A stretch of 64,000 nt of DNA from Pseudomonadota bacterium. Lineage in GTDB: Bacteria; Pseudomonadota; Alphaproteobacteria; Micropepsales; Micropepsaceae. The position numbers were made by a program, and so were the translations under genes. The notes beneath the pieces were generated by a model. That model searched no databases, was not told where the DNA came from, and saw nothing but the letters and a program-made list of their open reading frames with translations. The DNA is taken from the NCBI GenBank assembly GCA_016201105.1, contig JACQDN010000045.1:24367-88366 (forward strand), read 5' to 3'. Shown piece after piece: positions 25,134 through 34,247 of this stretch. Every line of letters begins with the position of its first letter. Within the stretch, counting starts at the first letter, position 1.

Positions 25134-26795
25134 CTACGCCTTCGGCAAGCGCAGTTCCGCCGATGTGCCTTCGCCGTGGACGCCGTCGAGTTTGAGCGCG
25201 CCGCCCATGCGCCGCGCCAGGGCCATCGAAACCGCCAATCCCATGCCGGTACCGGTGGTGGCGCCCGGCCGGTTGAAATGGGCGAAAGCTTCGCCGGCGC
25301 GCTTTACTTCGTCGGTCGCAAAACCGTAACCGCTGTCGCGCACGGTGGCGACGATCGCGCCTTCCTCGCTGCGCACCTGCACGCGCACGCTGCCCCCTTC
25401 CGGGGTGTATTGCAGCGCATTGGCCAGCAGGTTGGTCAGAATACGTTTGACGGCTTGCCGGTCTGCCACGGCCTTCGCGCTGTCCGGCAATGAAACCGTC
25501 AGTTTCAATCGCCGCGTAAAAGCTCCGCCGGCCAATTCGTCGATGGTTTCACGGGCAACGGCCGCGACATCGATGGTTTCGATCACGAGGGGATGCTTGC
25601 CGGCTTCCAGATTGGCGAAATCGAGAATGTCGCCGATCTTGCTGTGCAGATGGCGGCCGGCCGAATTGATGTCGCGGGCATATTCCACATATTTGGGATG
25701 ACCCGGTGTGCCGAAAATTCCCTGCTCGATGATTTCCGAAAATCCGATGATGGCGTTGAGCGGCGTGCGCAATTCGTGGCTCATATGAGCGATGAATTCC
25801 GCCTTGGAACGATCGGCTTCGATGGCGCGGCGCTCCGCATCGGCCAAGCGGATCAACAGCCGCGCATCGGACGGATTGGTCGCGCGCAAGGTTCGCATCG
25901 CTTCGGATGTCCGCGCCCGGCGCTCGAACTCGCGCACGAACACGACCGCCAACCCCGCCCCCGCCAGCGCCGGACCCAGGATGAAGAAGAGATAGAGCGG
26001 CAGCGATCCGTACCAGGCGTCCAGCGCCTCCCCGGCCGCCATCGAAGAACCAACCGTGATAGGCCAGCCCGGAGCTGCGGCGAGCGACACAAGGCGGTTG
26101 CCGCTATCGAGTTCCAGCAGACGCGTTTCCTGCCGGCCCGTGCCCAGAGCGAGCATCGCGGAAGGCGGCACCTCTGCCCAGGCCTTGCCGATGACCAGCA
26201 GTGCGCCATCGCTCGTCGCGACGACGGCGTTCTCCATGCTTTCGCGCGGCAGAAGGGCGGCGGCATCAAGCTGCACTGCGACGATATGCTGTCCGGCGCG
26301 GAAGAGGATGGCGAAGGTCTGCCCATCGCTGGACGGGGCAACAACGCGCCCGTTATGGGCCGCGTCGAACCCGGCGGCGGAAAGCGGCAGCAGACCCTTT
26401 GGCGCGCTCTTCAATTCGGAGACCGGGTTGCCGTTCAAATCGAGCAGCACCAGATTGCGCAACGCGGGACCGCCGGCTTCCGAAAGCGCGGCGGAGGTTT
26501 CCGCCGTCGCCGAAGAATTGGCGAAGGCGGTGCCGATGGCCGCGTAGCGGTCCAGAACGGTAGAAAGATCGGTCGCAATTTCTCGCGAACGGATGGACGT
26601 AAAATGCGCGGCTTGATCGAGTGCATGCGTCCGGTCGAGCCGCATTTGGATGAGAGCCGCGGACGCGAAGCTCCCCGCGATCAACAGAACCGCGAGCGCA
26701 ACCGTGAGGCGAATTCTGCGCGCGGCCGCCGCGAAAGCGCGCGAGATGGTCCATCTCACGGCTTCGAACGGATGAAGGACGGTCGCCTGCGCCAT
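25134..26795 (-). CDS. Orphan sensor histidine kinase
   Basis: A 553-residue membrane kinase. TM1 is near residues 27-50, a periplasmic sensor domain follows to about 265, and TM2 (LPLYLFFILGPALAGAGLAVVFV) is near 270-292. A short coiled linker precedes the H-box FIAHMSHELRTPLNAIIGFSEI, the HisKA type common in PleC/DivJ-like kinases. The N-box is ILTNLLANALQYTPEGG, G1 VRDSGYGF and G2 TGMGLAVSMALARRMGG. No response regulator is adjacent, so the partner is elsewhere. The sensor region resembles a Cache/dCache-type arrangement by length only. Confidence 0.9.
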   Translation of the reverse strand: MAQATVLHPFEAVRWTISRAFAAAARRIRLTVALAVLLIAGSFASAALIQMRLDRTHALDQAAHFTSIRSREIATDLSTVLDRYAAIGTAFANSSATAETSAALSEAGGPALRNLVLLDLNGNPVSELKSAPKGLLPLSAAGFDAAHNGRVVAPSSDGQTFAILFRAGQHIVAVQLDAAALLPRESMENAVVATSDGALLVIGKAWAEVPPSAMLALGTGRQETRLLELDSGNRLVSLAAAPGWPITVGSSMAAGEALDAWYGSLPLYLFFILGPALAGAGLAVVFVREFERRARTSEAMRTLRATNPSDARLLIRLADAERRAIEADRSKAEFIAHMSHELRTPLNAIIGFSEIIEQGIFGTPGHPKYVEYARDINSAGRHLHSKIGDILDFANLEAGKHPLVIETIDVAAVARETIDELAGGAFTRRLKLTVSLPDSAKAVADRQAVKRILTNLLANALQYTPEGGSVRVQVRSEEGAIVATVRDSGYGFATDEVKRAGEAFAHFNRPGATTGTGMGLAVSMALARRMGGALKLDGVHGEGTSAELRLPKA

Positions 26796-26878
26796 GAAAG
26801 CGGGCTTCCCCGCCGCCTCAACTGATTCGTGTCTTAACGATCATACGATTCGGCGAGTCGGGGGCTAGCGCGTAATTC

Positions 26879-27063
26879 GACCCTCCCCTTGAGGGAGGGT
26901 CGAAAAATTTCAGCGAAGGGAAAATTTTTCGGGGAGGGGTCGTGCCGTGCTCCTCAAGAACCGGCACGACTTGGACGCCGCGGCCTGACCCCTCCCCGAA
27001 ATCTTCGCTCACTTCGTTCGCAAAGATTTCGACCCTCCCTCAAGGGCCCTCAAGGGGAGGGTA
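26879..27063. repeat. Full palindromic repeat (family A, diverged)
   Basis: Left arm GACCCTCCCCTTGAGGGAGGGTC, right arm GACCCTCCCTCAAGGG with an extra CCCTCAAGGGGAGGGT. The inner hairpins are AAAAATTTCAGCGAAGGGAAAATTTTT and AAATCTTCGCTCACTTCG. The centre contains its own inverted repeat (GTCGTGCCGTGC/GCACGAC). It lies between the pepN stop and the sensor kinase start. Confidence 0.75.
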
Positions 27064-27074
27064 AAGAATTCGCC

Positions 27075-29708
27075 TCACCCCAGCATCTTCGTGGCCACTT
27101 CGAATAGATTGTTCGACAGGTCTTTGAGCGCTTTGGTTTTCTCCAATTCGCCGCGCATCAGCGCCTGGCGCTTTTCGTCGTAGCGCCGCCAGTTCTCGAA
27201 CGCACCCGCCATCCGCGCGGCAACCTGCGGGTTGATGGCGTCGAGCGCGCGGATGGTTTCGCCGACCAGCGCATAGCCGCTCCCGTCTTTGCCGTGGAAG
27301 CGCAGATGATTTCCGGAGAATGCGCCGATCAGTGCCCGCACGCGGTTGGGATTCTTCATGTCGTATGCCGGATGACCGGTGAGTGCACGCACGCGCTCCA
27401 CCGTATCGGGCTGGCAGGAGCCCGCCTGCAAGCTCATCCATTTGTCGAGCACCAGCGCGTCACTTTTGAAGCGGTCGTGGAAATGCGCATAGGCGTCGTC
27501 GCGCTTGGGCGATGACATGCGCGACAGCGCCGCCAGACCGGCGATCATGTCGGTCATATTGGTCGCACTCATGTAGTGCGCATGCGCAAGAGCGGCCGCC
27601 CTCTCGTCGTCCGCCGCGGTCAGATAGCGCAATAAGACATTGCGCAACGAGCGCCGCCCGGCCTGTTCGGCACTCGGATCGAAGCGGCTTTTCGAGTCCA
27701 TGGTGCGGTAAAGCTGTTCGATGCGAGCGCCATGCGCCGCCGCCACGGCGCGGATGAGCGCCGCGCGCGAGACATGAATGGCGTCCGGATCGGCCGGCGA
27801 CTTGGCCAGCGCGATCTCGCTTTCCAGCGGCGGCACCAGAATAAGCGCTGCATAGGCGGGATCGTCCGCGGCGCGGGCAAGCGCGCCGCCAATGGCCTCG
27901 ACATAGGTTGAGTCGGTTCCGGGAGCAGCGCCGGATTTGGCGGTCTCCGCCATCTCCAATAGCAATTCAGTTGAGAGTTTCTGACCCGCTTCCCAGCGGT
28001 TGAAGGCGTCTGCATCGCCGCTCATCAGCGCGGCGCGCGCTTTTCGATTCGTTGGCGTGTTGAACGTCGCCGGCGCGGAGAAATGGCGCCCGATGGAGAG
28101 CAAGGGCTCTTCCGGCACGTCGACGAAGACAAAGCGCTGTTCGCGGTCATGGAGTTCGAGCACGCGCTCTTGCGGTCCGGTTGCGTTTTCGCCTTCCAGG
28201 GTCATCGGCAATTTGCGCCCCGACGTGCTGACGAAGCCTGCGCGCACGGGAATGTGCATCGGCTTCTTGGTGGGTTGGCCCGGTGTCGGCGCGAGGGTCT
28301 GCTTGAGCATCAGAGCGTAGGTTTTCTTCGCTGCGTCGTACGTGCCTTTGGCTTCGATGGTCGGCGTGCCGGCCTGGCTGTACCACAGGCGGAACTGTTT
28401 CAGATCGCGCCCCGTCGCGTCTTCGAAGCACTTCACCCAGTCTTCCACGGTGGCGGCTTGTCCGTCATGCCGCGAGAAATAAAGGTCGGTCGCCTTGCGA
28501 TAGCCTTCGTCGCCGACCAGCGTTTTCAGCATGCCGATGACTTCGGAGCCTTTCTCGTAGATTGTCGCCGTGTAGAAATTGTCGATGGTGATGTAGCTCG
28601 CCGGTTGCACGGGATGGGCCAGCGGCCCCGCATCTTCCTGGAACTGGCGCATGCGCAGCGCGCGCACGTCCTCGATGCGCTTCACCGCGCGGCTGCGCAT
28701 ATCGGCAGAGAAGTTCTGATCGCGGAAGACGGTGAGTCCTTCCTTCAGCGAGAGCTGGAACCAATCGCGGCAGGTGATGCGATCGCCGGTCCAGTTGTGG
28801 AAGTATTCGTGCGCCACCACGCTTTCGATGCGGGCATAGTCGTCGTCGGTCGCGGTCTCGGGAGACGCCAGCAGCAGCTTGTCGTTGAAGATGTTGAGGC
28901 CTTTGTTTTCCATGGCACCGAAATTGAAGGCGGAGACGGCCACGATCATGAAAATGTCGAGATCGTATTCACGCCCATAGGCTTCCTCGTCCCACTTCAT
29001 GGCACGCTTGAGCGAATCCATCGCGTAAGCGGATTTGCTCTCGTTGCCATGCTCGACATAGATCCGCAGCGCGACTTTGCGCCCGCTCATGGTGACGAAT
29101 TCGTCCTTGAGCACGCCCAGATCGCCCGCCACCAGGGCAAAGAGATAGCAAGGCTTGGGGAAGGGGTCGTTCCACACCGCGAAGTGGCGTCCCCCGGCAA
29201 GCTCGCCGCTTTCGATGAGATTGCCGTTGGAGAGCAGGACCGGCAGTGCAGTTTTCGGGGCTTCGATGCGGGTGGTGTAGACGGCGAGATTGTCCGGCCG
29301 GTCGAGGAAATAGGTGATGCGGCGAAACCCCTCAGCTTCGCATTGCGTGCAGTAGATGTCCTTGGAAACGTAGAGACCAACCAGCGCCGTATTACGGGCG
29401 GGCGCGATCTCCGTCACGATCTCAAGCGTGAAATTCGCCGGCACCTTCGCAATCGTCAGGCTTTCTGCGTCGACGGCATAGTCGGTTGCGCTCAGCGCCC
29501 TGCCGTCGATGGCGACGGAAACGAGCTTCAGGTGCTCGCCGTTCAGGACCAGCGGCGGGGTTCCGCTCGCGGTGCGCGCAACCTTTGTCGTCGCCGTCAC
29601 CCGCGTCGCATCGGGATCGAGTGCGAAGTTCAGCTTGATCTGGGAGATGCGGTAATCGGGAGCGCGATAGTCCGCCAGGCGGATGGCGCGCGGTTCTTCG
29701 GTTCGCAT
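27075..29708 (-). CDS. pepN: Aminopeptidase N (M1 family)
   Basis: An 877-residue zinc aminopeptidase of the E. coli PepN type and length. The substrate-recognition motif GAMENKGLNIFND is followed by the zinc site HEYFHNWTGDRIT with the downstream Glu in LSLKEGLTVFRDQ. YEKGSEVIGMLKTLVG and the C-terminal helical repeats (LTGHPAYDMKNPNRVRALIGAFSGN) match the bacterial PepN branch. ATG 29708 (MRTEEPRAIRLADYRAPDY) is the natural start; the track's extra 11 residues are not needed. It removes N-terminal residues from peptides in the cytoplasm. It stands alone on this strand, 103 bp from the M48 gene end. Confidence 0.95.
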   Translation of the reverse strand: MRTEEPRAIRLADYRAPDYRISQIKLNFALDPDATRVTATTKVARTASGTPPLVLNGEHLKLVSVAIDGRALSATDYAVDAESLTIAKVPANFTLEIVTEIAPARNTALVGLYVSKDIYCTQCEAEGFRRITYFLDRPDNLAVYTTRIEAPKTALPVLLSNGNLIESGELAGGRHFAVWNDPFPKPCYLFALVAGDLGVLKDEFVTMSGRKVALRIYVEHGNESKSAYAMDSLKRAMKWDEEAYGREYDLDIFMIVAVSAFNFGAMENKGLNIFNDKLLLASPETATDDDYARIESVVAHEYFHNWTGDRITCRDWFQLSLKEGLTVFRDQNFSADMRSRAVKRIEDVRALRMRQFQEDAGPLAHPVQPASYITIDNFYTATIYEKGSEVIGMLKTLVGDEGYRKATDLYFSRHDGQAATVEDWVKCFEDATGRDLKQFRLWYSQAGTPTIEAKGTYDAAKKTYALMLKQTLAPTPGQPTKKPMHIPVRAGFVSTSGRKLPMTLEGENATGPQERVLELHDREQRFVFVDVPEEPLLSIGRHFSAPATFNTPTNRKARAALMSGDADAFNRWEAGQKLSTELLLEMAETAKSGAAPGTDSTYVEAIGGALARAADDPAYAALILVPPLESEIALAKSPADPDAIHVSRAALIRAVAAAHGARIEQLYRTMDSKSRFDPSAEQAGRRSLRNVLLRYLTAADDERAAALAHAHYMSATNMTDMIAGLAALSRMSSPKRDDAYAHFHDRFKSDALVLDKWMSLQAGSCQPDTVERVRALTGHPAYDMKNPNRVRALIGAFSGNHLRFHGKDGSGYALVGETIRALDAINPQVAARMAGAFENWRRYDEKRQALMRGELEKTKALKDLSNNLFEVATKMLG

Positions 29709-29811
29709 GGGGCCTCGATGGCAGAAAAGCCTGCCGGTCATAGCCCATTCGGGGACAGGATCGGAAGCACGAAAGTGCGACCGCGGCTAAGCGAAAATTC
29801 GATCGCGAAGT

Positions 29812-31113
29812 TCAGTCTTGTCTGGCGCCACCACCGCTGCCTCGCGTTCCGCTGGAGTCGGGCTTTTCCTGGGGCTTTGGTGGGGGCTTCGACTTGTTGG
29901 AATTGTCTCCGCCGCCCTGCGTGCGGCCAGGTTTGGCAACCGGCTTGATTTTGCCGCCGCCTGACGTTTGGCCTTTCTTGATCGGAGTCTTGGTATTCGC
30001 GCTCGAAGTTTCGTTGGTGGCGGCCTGGGCCTTCAGCTGCTCGGCCGAAAGGGCTGGCATTGTCTTCGTCGGGGACAGCGCGTGTAGCGGTTTGGCCGCG
30101 TGCAGCAGCTTGAACACGCGATCGGAGGTTTGCGGATGCGAACCCAGCCAGCTCGGCGCGCACGCCCTCTTCTTGCAGAAGTTGTCGTCCATGCGCTGCA
30201 GAAACCGCGCCAGCGCGGCGGGATCTTCGCCCGCCTTGGCGAGCGTTGCCGCCGCATCGTCGTCGGCCTGCTGCTCGAAGCGCCGCGAATAGGCAGATTG
30301 CAGAAGGACGCCGGGTAAAATAGTGGCGATCTGTCCGATCTGGGAAGCATCGCCGGTGACGACGGCGATTGTGGCGGGGATCAGCGAGGCCTGATAGATG
30401 CTCTGCAAGCCGTGCTTGTGATTGACGTGCGAGATCTCATGCGCAAACACCCCTTCGATCTCGGCGTCTTCCTTCACCAGCGGCCAGATCTCGTCGGTGA
30501 CCACGATGGTGCCGTCCGGCAGCGCAAAGGCGTTCGGCCCTATGCCCGGCGCATCGCGGAACACCAGCAGATAGTCGCCCGGCTTCTTCTGCAAATTGGT
30601 CATGCGGCCGAACAGAACGATGGCGGCGGATTTCTGTTTTTCCGTCAGCTTTGAAGGCCTGAGCCATGTCCCGTCGAGCGCCTGCAAGGTCTTCTGGGAA
30701 ACGGTATGGGTCACGCCCGGCGGCGTGACTTGCGCGAGCGAGTAGGAGATTGCCGGAATGCCGTATTGCAGGAAGGCGGCACTTGCCAGACCGGTAGTCA
30801 GGGCGGCGACCGCAACCCAGCGCCATGAGCGCTCCAGCCGGTCGATGAACGAGCGGCCATAGCCGGTACCGCGCAGCATCGCGTCGAGGCCGTCATTGTC
30901 CGCAGTCTCGAAATCCGCGCCATCGGCGAAACGGATGTGGCGCGGAATGTTTCCCAGCCGCTCGGACACGCGCACTTGCTTGAGTGCCGCCTGTGCCAGC
31001 AGGCTTCCGTCGGCGCCGAGAACCTGAATGAGGCGATCGCCGGTCAGGACGGCACGCGCCGGCACGAAGCGCGCCGATTTGGGATAGAAATACTGGCCTT
31101 CGACGCCGCTCAT
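29812..31113 (-). CDS. M48-family metalloprotease
   Basis: A 433-residue membrane-associated zinc protease. A membrane segment lies at about residues 98-118. The active site is HEISH (H225, E226, H229), with the third ligand in RRFEQQADDDAA near residue 284. The C-terminal 80 residues are a low-complexity Lys/Pro/Gly/Ser tail, unusual for the core family. Residues 1-95 form an extra N-terminal domain. ATG 31113 overlaps the DUF898 gene stop by 4 nt. M48 proteins with this layout act in envelope protein quality control. The track's longer ORF reads the DUF898 gene in another frame. Confidence 0.9.
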   Translation of the reverse strand: MSGVEGQYFYPKSARFVPARAVLTGDRLIQVLGADGSLLAQAALKQVRVSERLGNIPRHIRFADGADFETADNDGLDAMLRGTGYGRSFIDRLERSWRWVAVAALTTGLASAAFLQYGIPAISYSLAQVTPPGVTHTVSQKTLQALDGTWLRPSKLTEKQKSAAIVLFGRMTNLQKKPGDYLLVFRDAPGIGPNAFALPDGTIVVTDEIWPLVKEDAEIEGVFAHEISHVNHKHGLQSIYQASLIPATIAVVTGDASQIGQIATILPGVLLQSAYSRRFEQQADDDAAATLAKAGEDPAALARFLQRMDDNFCKKRACAPSWLGSHPQTSDRVFKLLHAAKPLHALSPTKTMPALSAEQLKAQAATNETSSANTKTPIKKGQTSGGGKIKPVAKPGRTQGGGDNSNKSKPPPKPQEKPDSSGTRGSGGGARQD

Positions 31114-32180
31114 AGTCCGATCCCCAGATCGAAGAAGCCCGCGACTTCCTCGCCGATGGCGCTTTGAGACGCCGTGACGTCGGCGGTGAATTCGTCGAGA
31201 TCGGTCGCGGCGATAAGCGACAACCTGGTCGTCTGATAACGCGCGGTTCTCACCCGCGCCCAAGGGTAGAAGAAGCCGATCGTAAGAATGATCAGCACCG
31301 TGTTGCTGATCCTGATCCATGCCATGCGCCAGGGCGAGACTCGCGAGCGCAGTTTGTGCTGCTTGTCCAACGCGGTTCCGTTGATGGAGAGATTGAACAC
31401 CATCACATCGATGAATACGGACATCAGCGAATAGATTGCGAAGCTGACCAAGATGAACATGAAGGGAAGAACCGGCGCCAAGATTTTCAAGTCCGGCAGG
31501 GAATGCTGCTTGGCTTCGGCGGCGGCGATCGCCCCAATCGCCATGCTTCCGCCTATGAGAATTCCGAAGAATATTCCGAGGCCGGCGAGGTAGATGAGAT
31601 AGATGCGGGCGGTCGAGAATTCGGTTTCGAAGAAGCGCCCGCCATAGGTGTGATGATTGACGTAGTAGTAGTCGCGCGCCTTGCGGGCACGCGGATAGAG
31701 CAGCCCAAGCGTCGCCCCTCCCACCATAGGCCACAGCACATAAGCGATGAAGGCTTCCACATAGGCGCCGGTGAAATTGAAGCGGATGTTGCGATAGCTC
31801 GAATTGCGGGAAATGAATCTCAGGCTCGAATTGATCAGCCAGGGAATGAACGCGGCGAAGATCAGGTACCAGACGAAAACCGCGATGGGGTAGATCGAGG
31901 TGCTGAGGCTGTAGGCCAGCAGCAGCGACAGCGCGATGACGCGGCCCAGAAGGATACGCCACGGCGAAGCGTGATAGTCGAAGGCGTGACCGGCGATATA
32001 GGTGTTGCCGTAGAAATAGCGCTGCGTTCTCACCTTGGCCCAGGCGCCGTAAACACCCAGGGTCAGCAGCGTCAGCGCGATATTGACGATCCAGATGCGG
32101 AAGAATTCGCCGCCCTTGCCGCGAAATTCGAACGCAAGCGTGTGCGGCGCAACCGCAACAGCTGCGGGATTGTCCCCCAT
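31110..32180 (-). CDS. yjgN: YjgN-like DUF898 membrane protein
   Basis: A 356-residue multi-pass membrane protein with about eight hydrophobic segments. The repeated motif is visible: AFEFRGKGGEFFRIWIVNIALTLLTLGVYGAWAKVRTQRYFYGNT, where the LTLGxYxxWAKVRTxRY block is the DUF898 hallmark. It returns near the C-terminus as ILTIGFFYPWARVRTARYQTTR. The start at 32180 puts this motif near residue 15. DUF898 genes often precede M48 protease genes, and here translation is coupled to one. Function unknown. Confidence 0.9.
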   Translation of the reverse strand: MGDNPAAVAVAPHTLAFEFRGKGGEFFRIWIVNIALTLLTLGVYGAWAKVRTQRYFYGNTYIAGHAFDYHASPWRILLGRVIALSLLLAYSLSTSIYPIAVFVWYLIFAAFIPWLINSSLRFISRNSSYRNIRFNFTGAYVEAFIAYVLWPMVGGATLGLLYPRARKARDYYYVNHHTYGGRFFETEFSTARIYLIYLAGLGIFFGILIGGSMAIGAIAAAEAKQHSLPDLKILAPVLPFMFILVSFAIYSLMSVFIDVMVFNLSINGTALDKQHKLRSRVSPWRMAWIRISNTVLIILTIGFFYPWARVRTARYQTTRLSLIAATDLDEFTADVTASQSAIGEEVAGFFDLGIGL

Positions 32181-32324
32181 GTGTCCCAAGCCGACTTTAT
32201 ATCTTGCCGTGGAGTTTGACTGGCAGAGAAGAAAAGACAACCCGCCTGCGCGAAGCGGAACGTGGTTTATGGCGCGGTGTTGCCGAATTATTCCCGCGCC
32301 AAACCCGACAATTCTGTGAAGATA

Positions 32325-32858
32325 TCAGCCTTCGTCGCTGTTGACACGGGCGAGGATGTCTTGCGCCTGATGCGCGAGGTCGGCGAGCGCCGAAGGCATT
32401 TCTTCGCCGGACTTGCGCGCCCAATCCACCAGTCCTTCGGCGAAGGATGCGAGCACTGGAGCTTGCGCGATCAATTTTGCCTGGCGCTCCACTTTGACGG
32501 GATCCAGATCGTATTCCGCGCCGGGAACACGCCAACCACCCCATTCGGTTTGGCCCGTGACGACGACGGGATAGGTGCCCGGCACCGGATGACGCGCACA
32601 ACCTTCCGCAGGCTGCCATTTGTTGCGCGCGCGGATCACGCGCCATAATTCGGCGCTGGAATTTTGATCTTCCGCCATGGGCTGCTCGGCCTGCAGCTCG
32701 TCGGCGGCGAATTCGCGGCCCAGGCCCACGTCGTAGAAGACCCGCAGCGGTTCATCGAGGCCTTTGGCCCAATGCGGCACGACGCGCTCGACCAGCGCCC
32801 AGGTTCCCACCGGCTTTACGTAGACGCGCTGGTTCTTGTGGAACTGTGCCTTAGCCAT
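32325..32858 (-). CDS. Conserved hypothetical protein
   Basis: A 177-residue soluble protein without signal peptide. The N-terminal part (AKAQFHKNQRVYVKPVGTWALVERVVPHW) looks like a small beta-barrel, and the centre has WRVIRARNKWQPAEGCARHPVPGTYPVVVT. The C-terminal 50 residues are helical (FAEGLVDWARKSGEEMPSALADLAHQAQDIL). I recognise no named domain; the composition and codon use are those of a normal chromosomal gene. It may be co-transcribed with the secreted gene at 32941-34050 (82 bp upstream). Confidence 0.8.
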   Translation of the reverse strand: MAKAQFHKNQRVYVKPVGTWALVERVVPHWAKGLDEPLRVFYDVGLGREFAADELQAEQPMAEDQNSSAELWRVIRARNKWQPAEGCARHPVPGTYPVVVTGQTEWGGWRVPGAEYDLDPVKVERQAKLIAQAPVLASFAEGLVDWARKSGEEMPSALADLAHQAQDILARVNSDEG

Positions 32859-32940
32859 CGACAGACCCTATCTGTGGAAGATGAAGGATAGCCGTCGGCT
32901 GTTAAGCGCCGGTTAAGGGATCGGCCGCGCCTCAAAATCC

Positions 32941-34050
32941 TCAATGATCGCCGGGTTGTGGCGCGGAAGAGCCTTGCAAGGCCGACCCGATTTCGTCGCG
33001 TTGCGGGACAGTTTGTGACGGTACGGACCGTGACGGGGTTGTTTGGGCCGGTGGCGTTGTGACGGCAGGTTGCGACGGCGGCGTAATCACGGCCGTCACC
33101 GGGCTTTGGTTCGTCAGCAACGATGGTGCCGTCAGCGCGGACGGGGGCAGCGCTGGCGCCATCGACGAAATGAGATCGAGCGGCGCGCGCGGCACGGTGG
33201 CGTTGACGCGGCGCATGACATGCAGGCTCGAAGCAACATCGGGCGCCGTCATGCTCCACACTGTTCCGCAATGTCCTGGCGTGCTGCAGGCAAGTTTGGT
33301 TTCGAAGTCGTCGAAGCTCAAACGCGCATCGCCCGCGAGCTCCACGGTTTTGGCGCGGAAGAGTCTCAATCCGTCGCTTTCGAGCTTGGAGAGATAGCGG
33401 CCGAAGATGTGCAGGGCGGGCGCGAGGGTCTTTTTGGGCGCATCGGCCACGACCACGGCGGCGCGCATTCCGCTCACAAAACCGGAGCCGTCGCGGAAGA
33501 AAGTCGCCTGGGCTTGTGAAATCTGGCTGAGGTTCTCGGTGTCCGCGGAATTGTCGGGATTGAGCGCAACGCGCATCAGTTTCTGGGTTTGTTGGAAAGG
33601 CAAAGGCGCCGTCGGCGCGACAGAATCCACAGCGCCCGCCTCGCTCGCCGCCAGCGCCGCCGCGATCTCATCGCGCTTTTTGGCATCGGCGAACAAGGGC
33701 AGCACGACCAAACGGGTGTAGTCGAAGTGCGCCGCGCCCGTCAGCCGCGCCAGCGAAACGCTGCCGTCTGCGTTGGTGCGCATGATGAGTTGGCCGACGG
33801 ATTGGTTTGTGCTGGGATCGTGCAAATCCAGAACCGTGGTACCGTCGCCACTTGTCGTGCCGAAGACTTTGTCGTCGCGCCCAAACTGGCCGAAGAATTC
33901 GCGCAACGACACCAGCTGCTGGGGCGTCAGCTGAAGTTTGTCGAGCGCATCGGCAATTGTCGTTTCCTCGGCGGCTTGCGCGCTCGCCGGAGGGAATATC
34001 GCGGCGAAGACAAAAGCGGCAGCGGCGAAATGTGAAAAGCCAACCTTCAT
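32941..34050 (-). CDS. Exported hypothetical protein with Pro/Thr/Ser-rich tail
   Basis: A 369-residue protein with a clean signal peptide (MKVGFSHFAAAAFVFAAIFPPASAQA). The mature region (about 30-290) is of unknown fold; it contains one close cysteine pair in KLACSTPGHCGTVW. The last 70 residues are rich in Pro, Ser, Thr and Val and likely disordered. ATG 34050 is set by the signal peptide; the track's upstream start adds a non-hydrophobic 24-residue extension. Probably periplasmic. No family recognised. Confidence 0.8.
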   Translation of the reverse strand: MKVGFSHFAAAAFVFAAIFPPASAQAAEETTIADALDKLQLTPQQLVSLREFFGQFGRDDKVFGTTSGDGTTVLDLHDPSTNQSVGQLIMRTNADGSVSLARLTGAAHFDYTRLVVLPLFADAKKRDEIAAALAASEAGAVDSVAPTAPLPFQQTQKLMRVALNPDNSADTENLSQISQAQATFFRDGSGFVSGMRAAVVVADAPKKTLAPALHIFGRYLSKLESDGLRLFRAKTVELAGDARLSFDDFETKLACSTPGHCGTVWSMTAPDVASSLHVMRRVNATVPRAPLDLISSMAPALPPSALTAPSLLTNQSPVTAVITPPSQPAVTTPPAQTTPSRSVPSQTVPQRDEIGSALQGSSAPQPGDH

Positions 34051-34247
34051 GACACCATTCTGCGCACCCGCCCCATGCCTGAAACTATCACGTCCGGGAG
34101 CGAAAAAAGCCTTTAGGCGCATGAACTTTCCGTAGGGTCAAGGATTGCTGAACGGCGCTTTGCGACACGCCGCGGCACGGTCTATCGTGGCTGACAGCCA
34201 TACAACGACACAAACAACCCAAAAATAGCCAAAGGGCAGAGGCGCTC

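Noticed and set aside
28083-29948. 621-aa plus-strand ORF
   Set aside because: Antisense shadow of pepN; no domain features.
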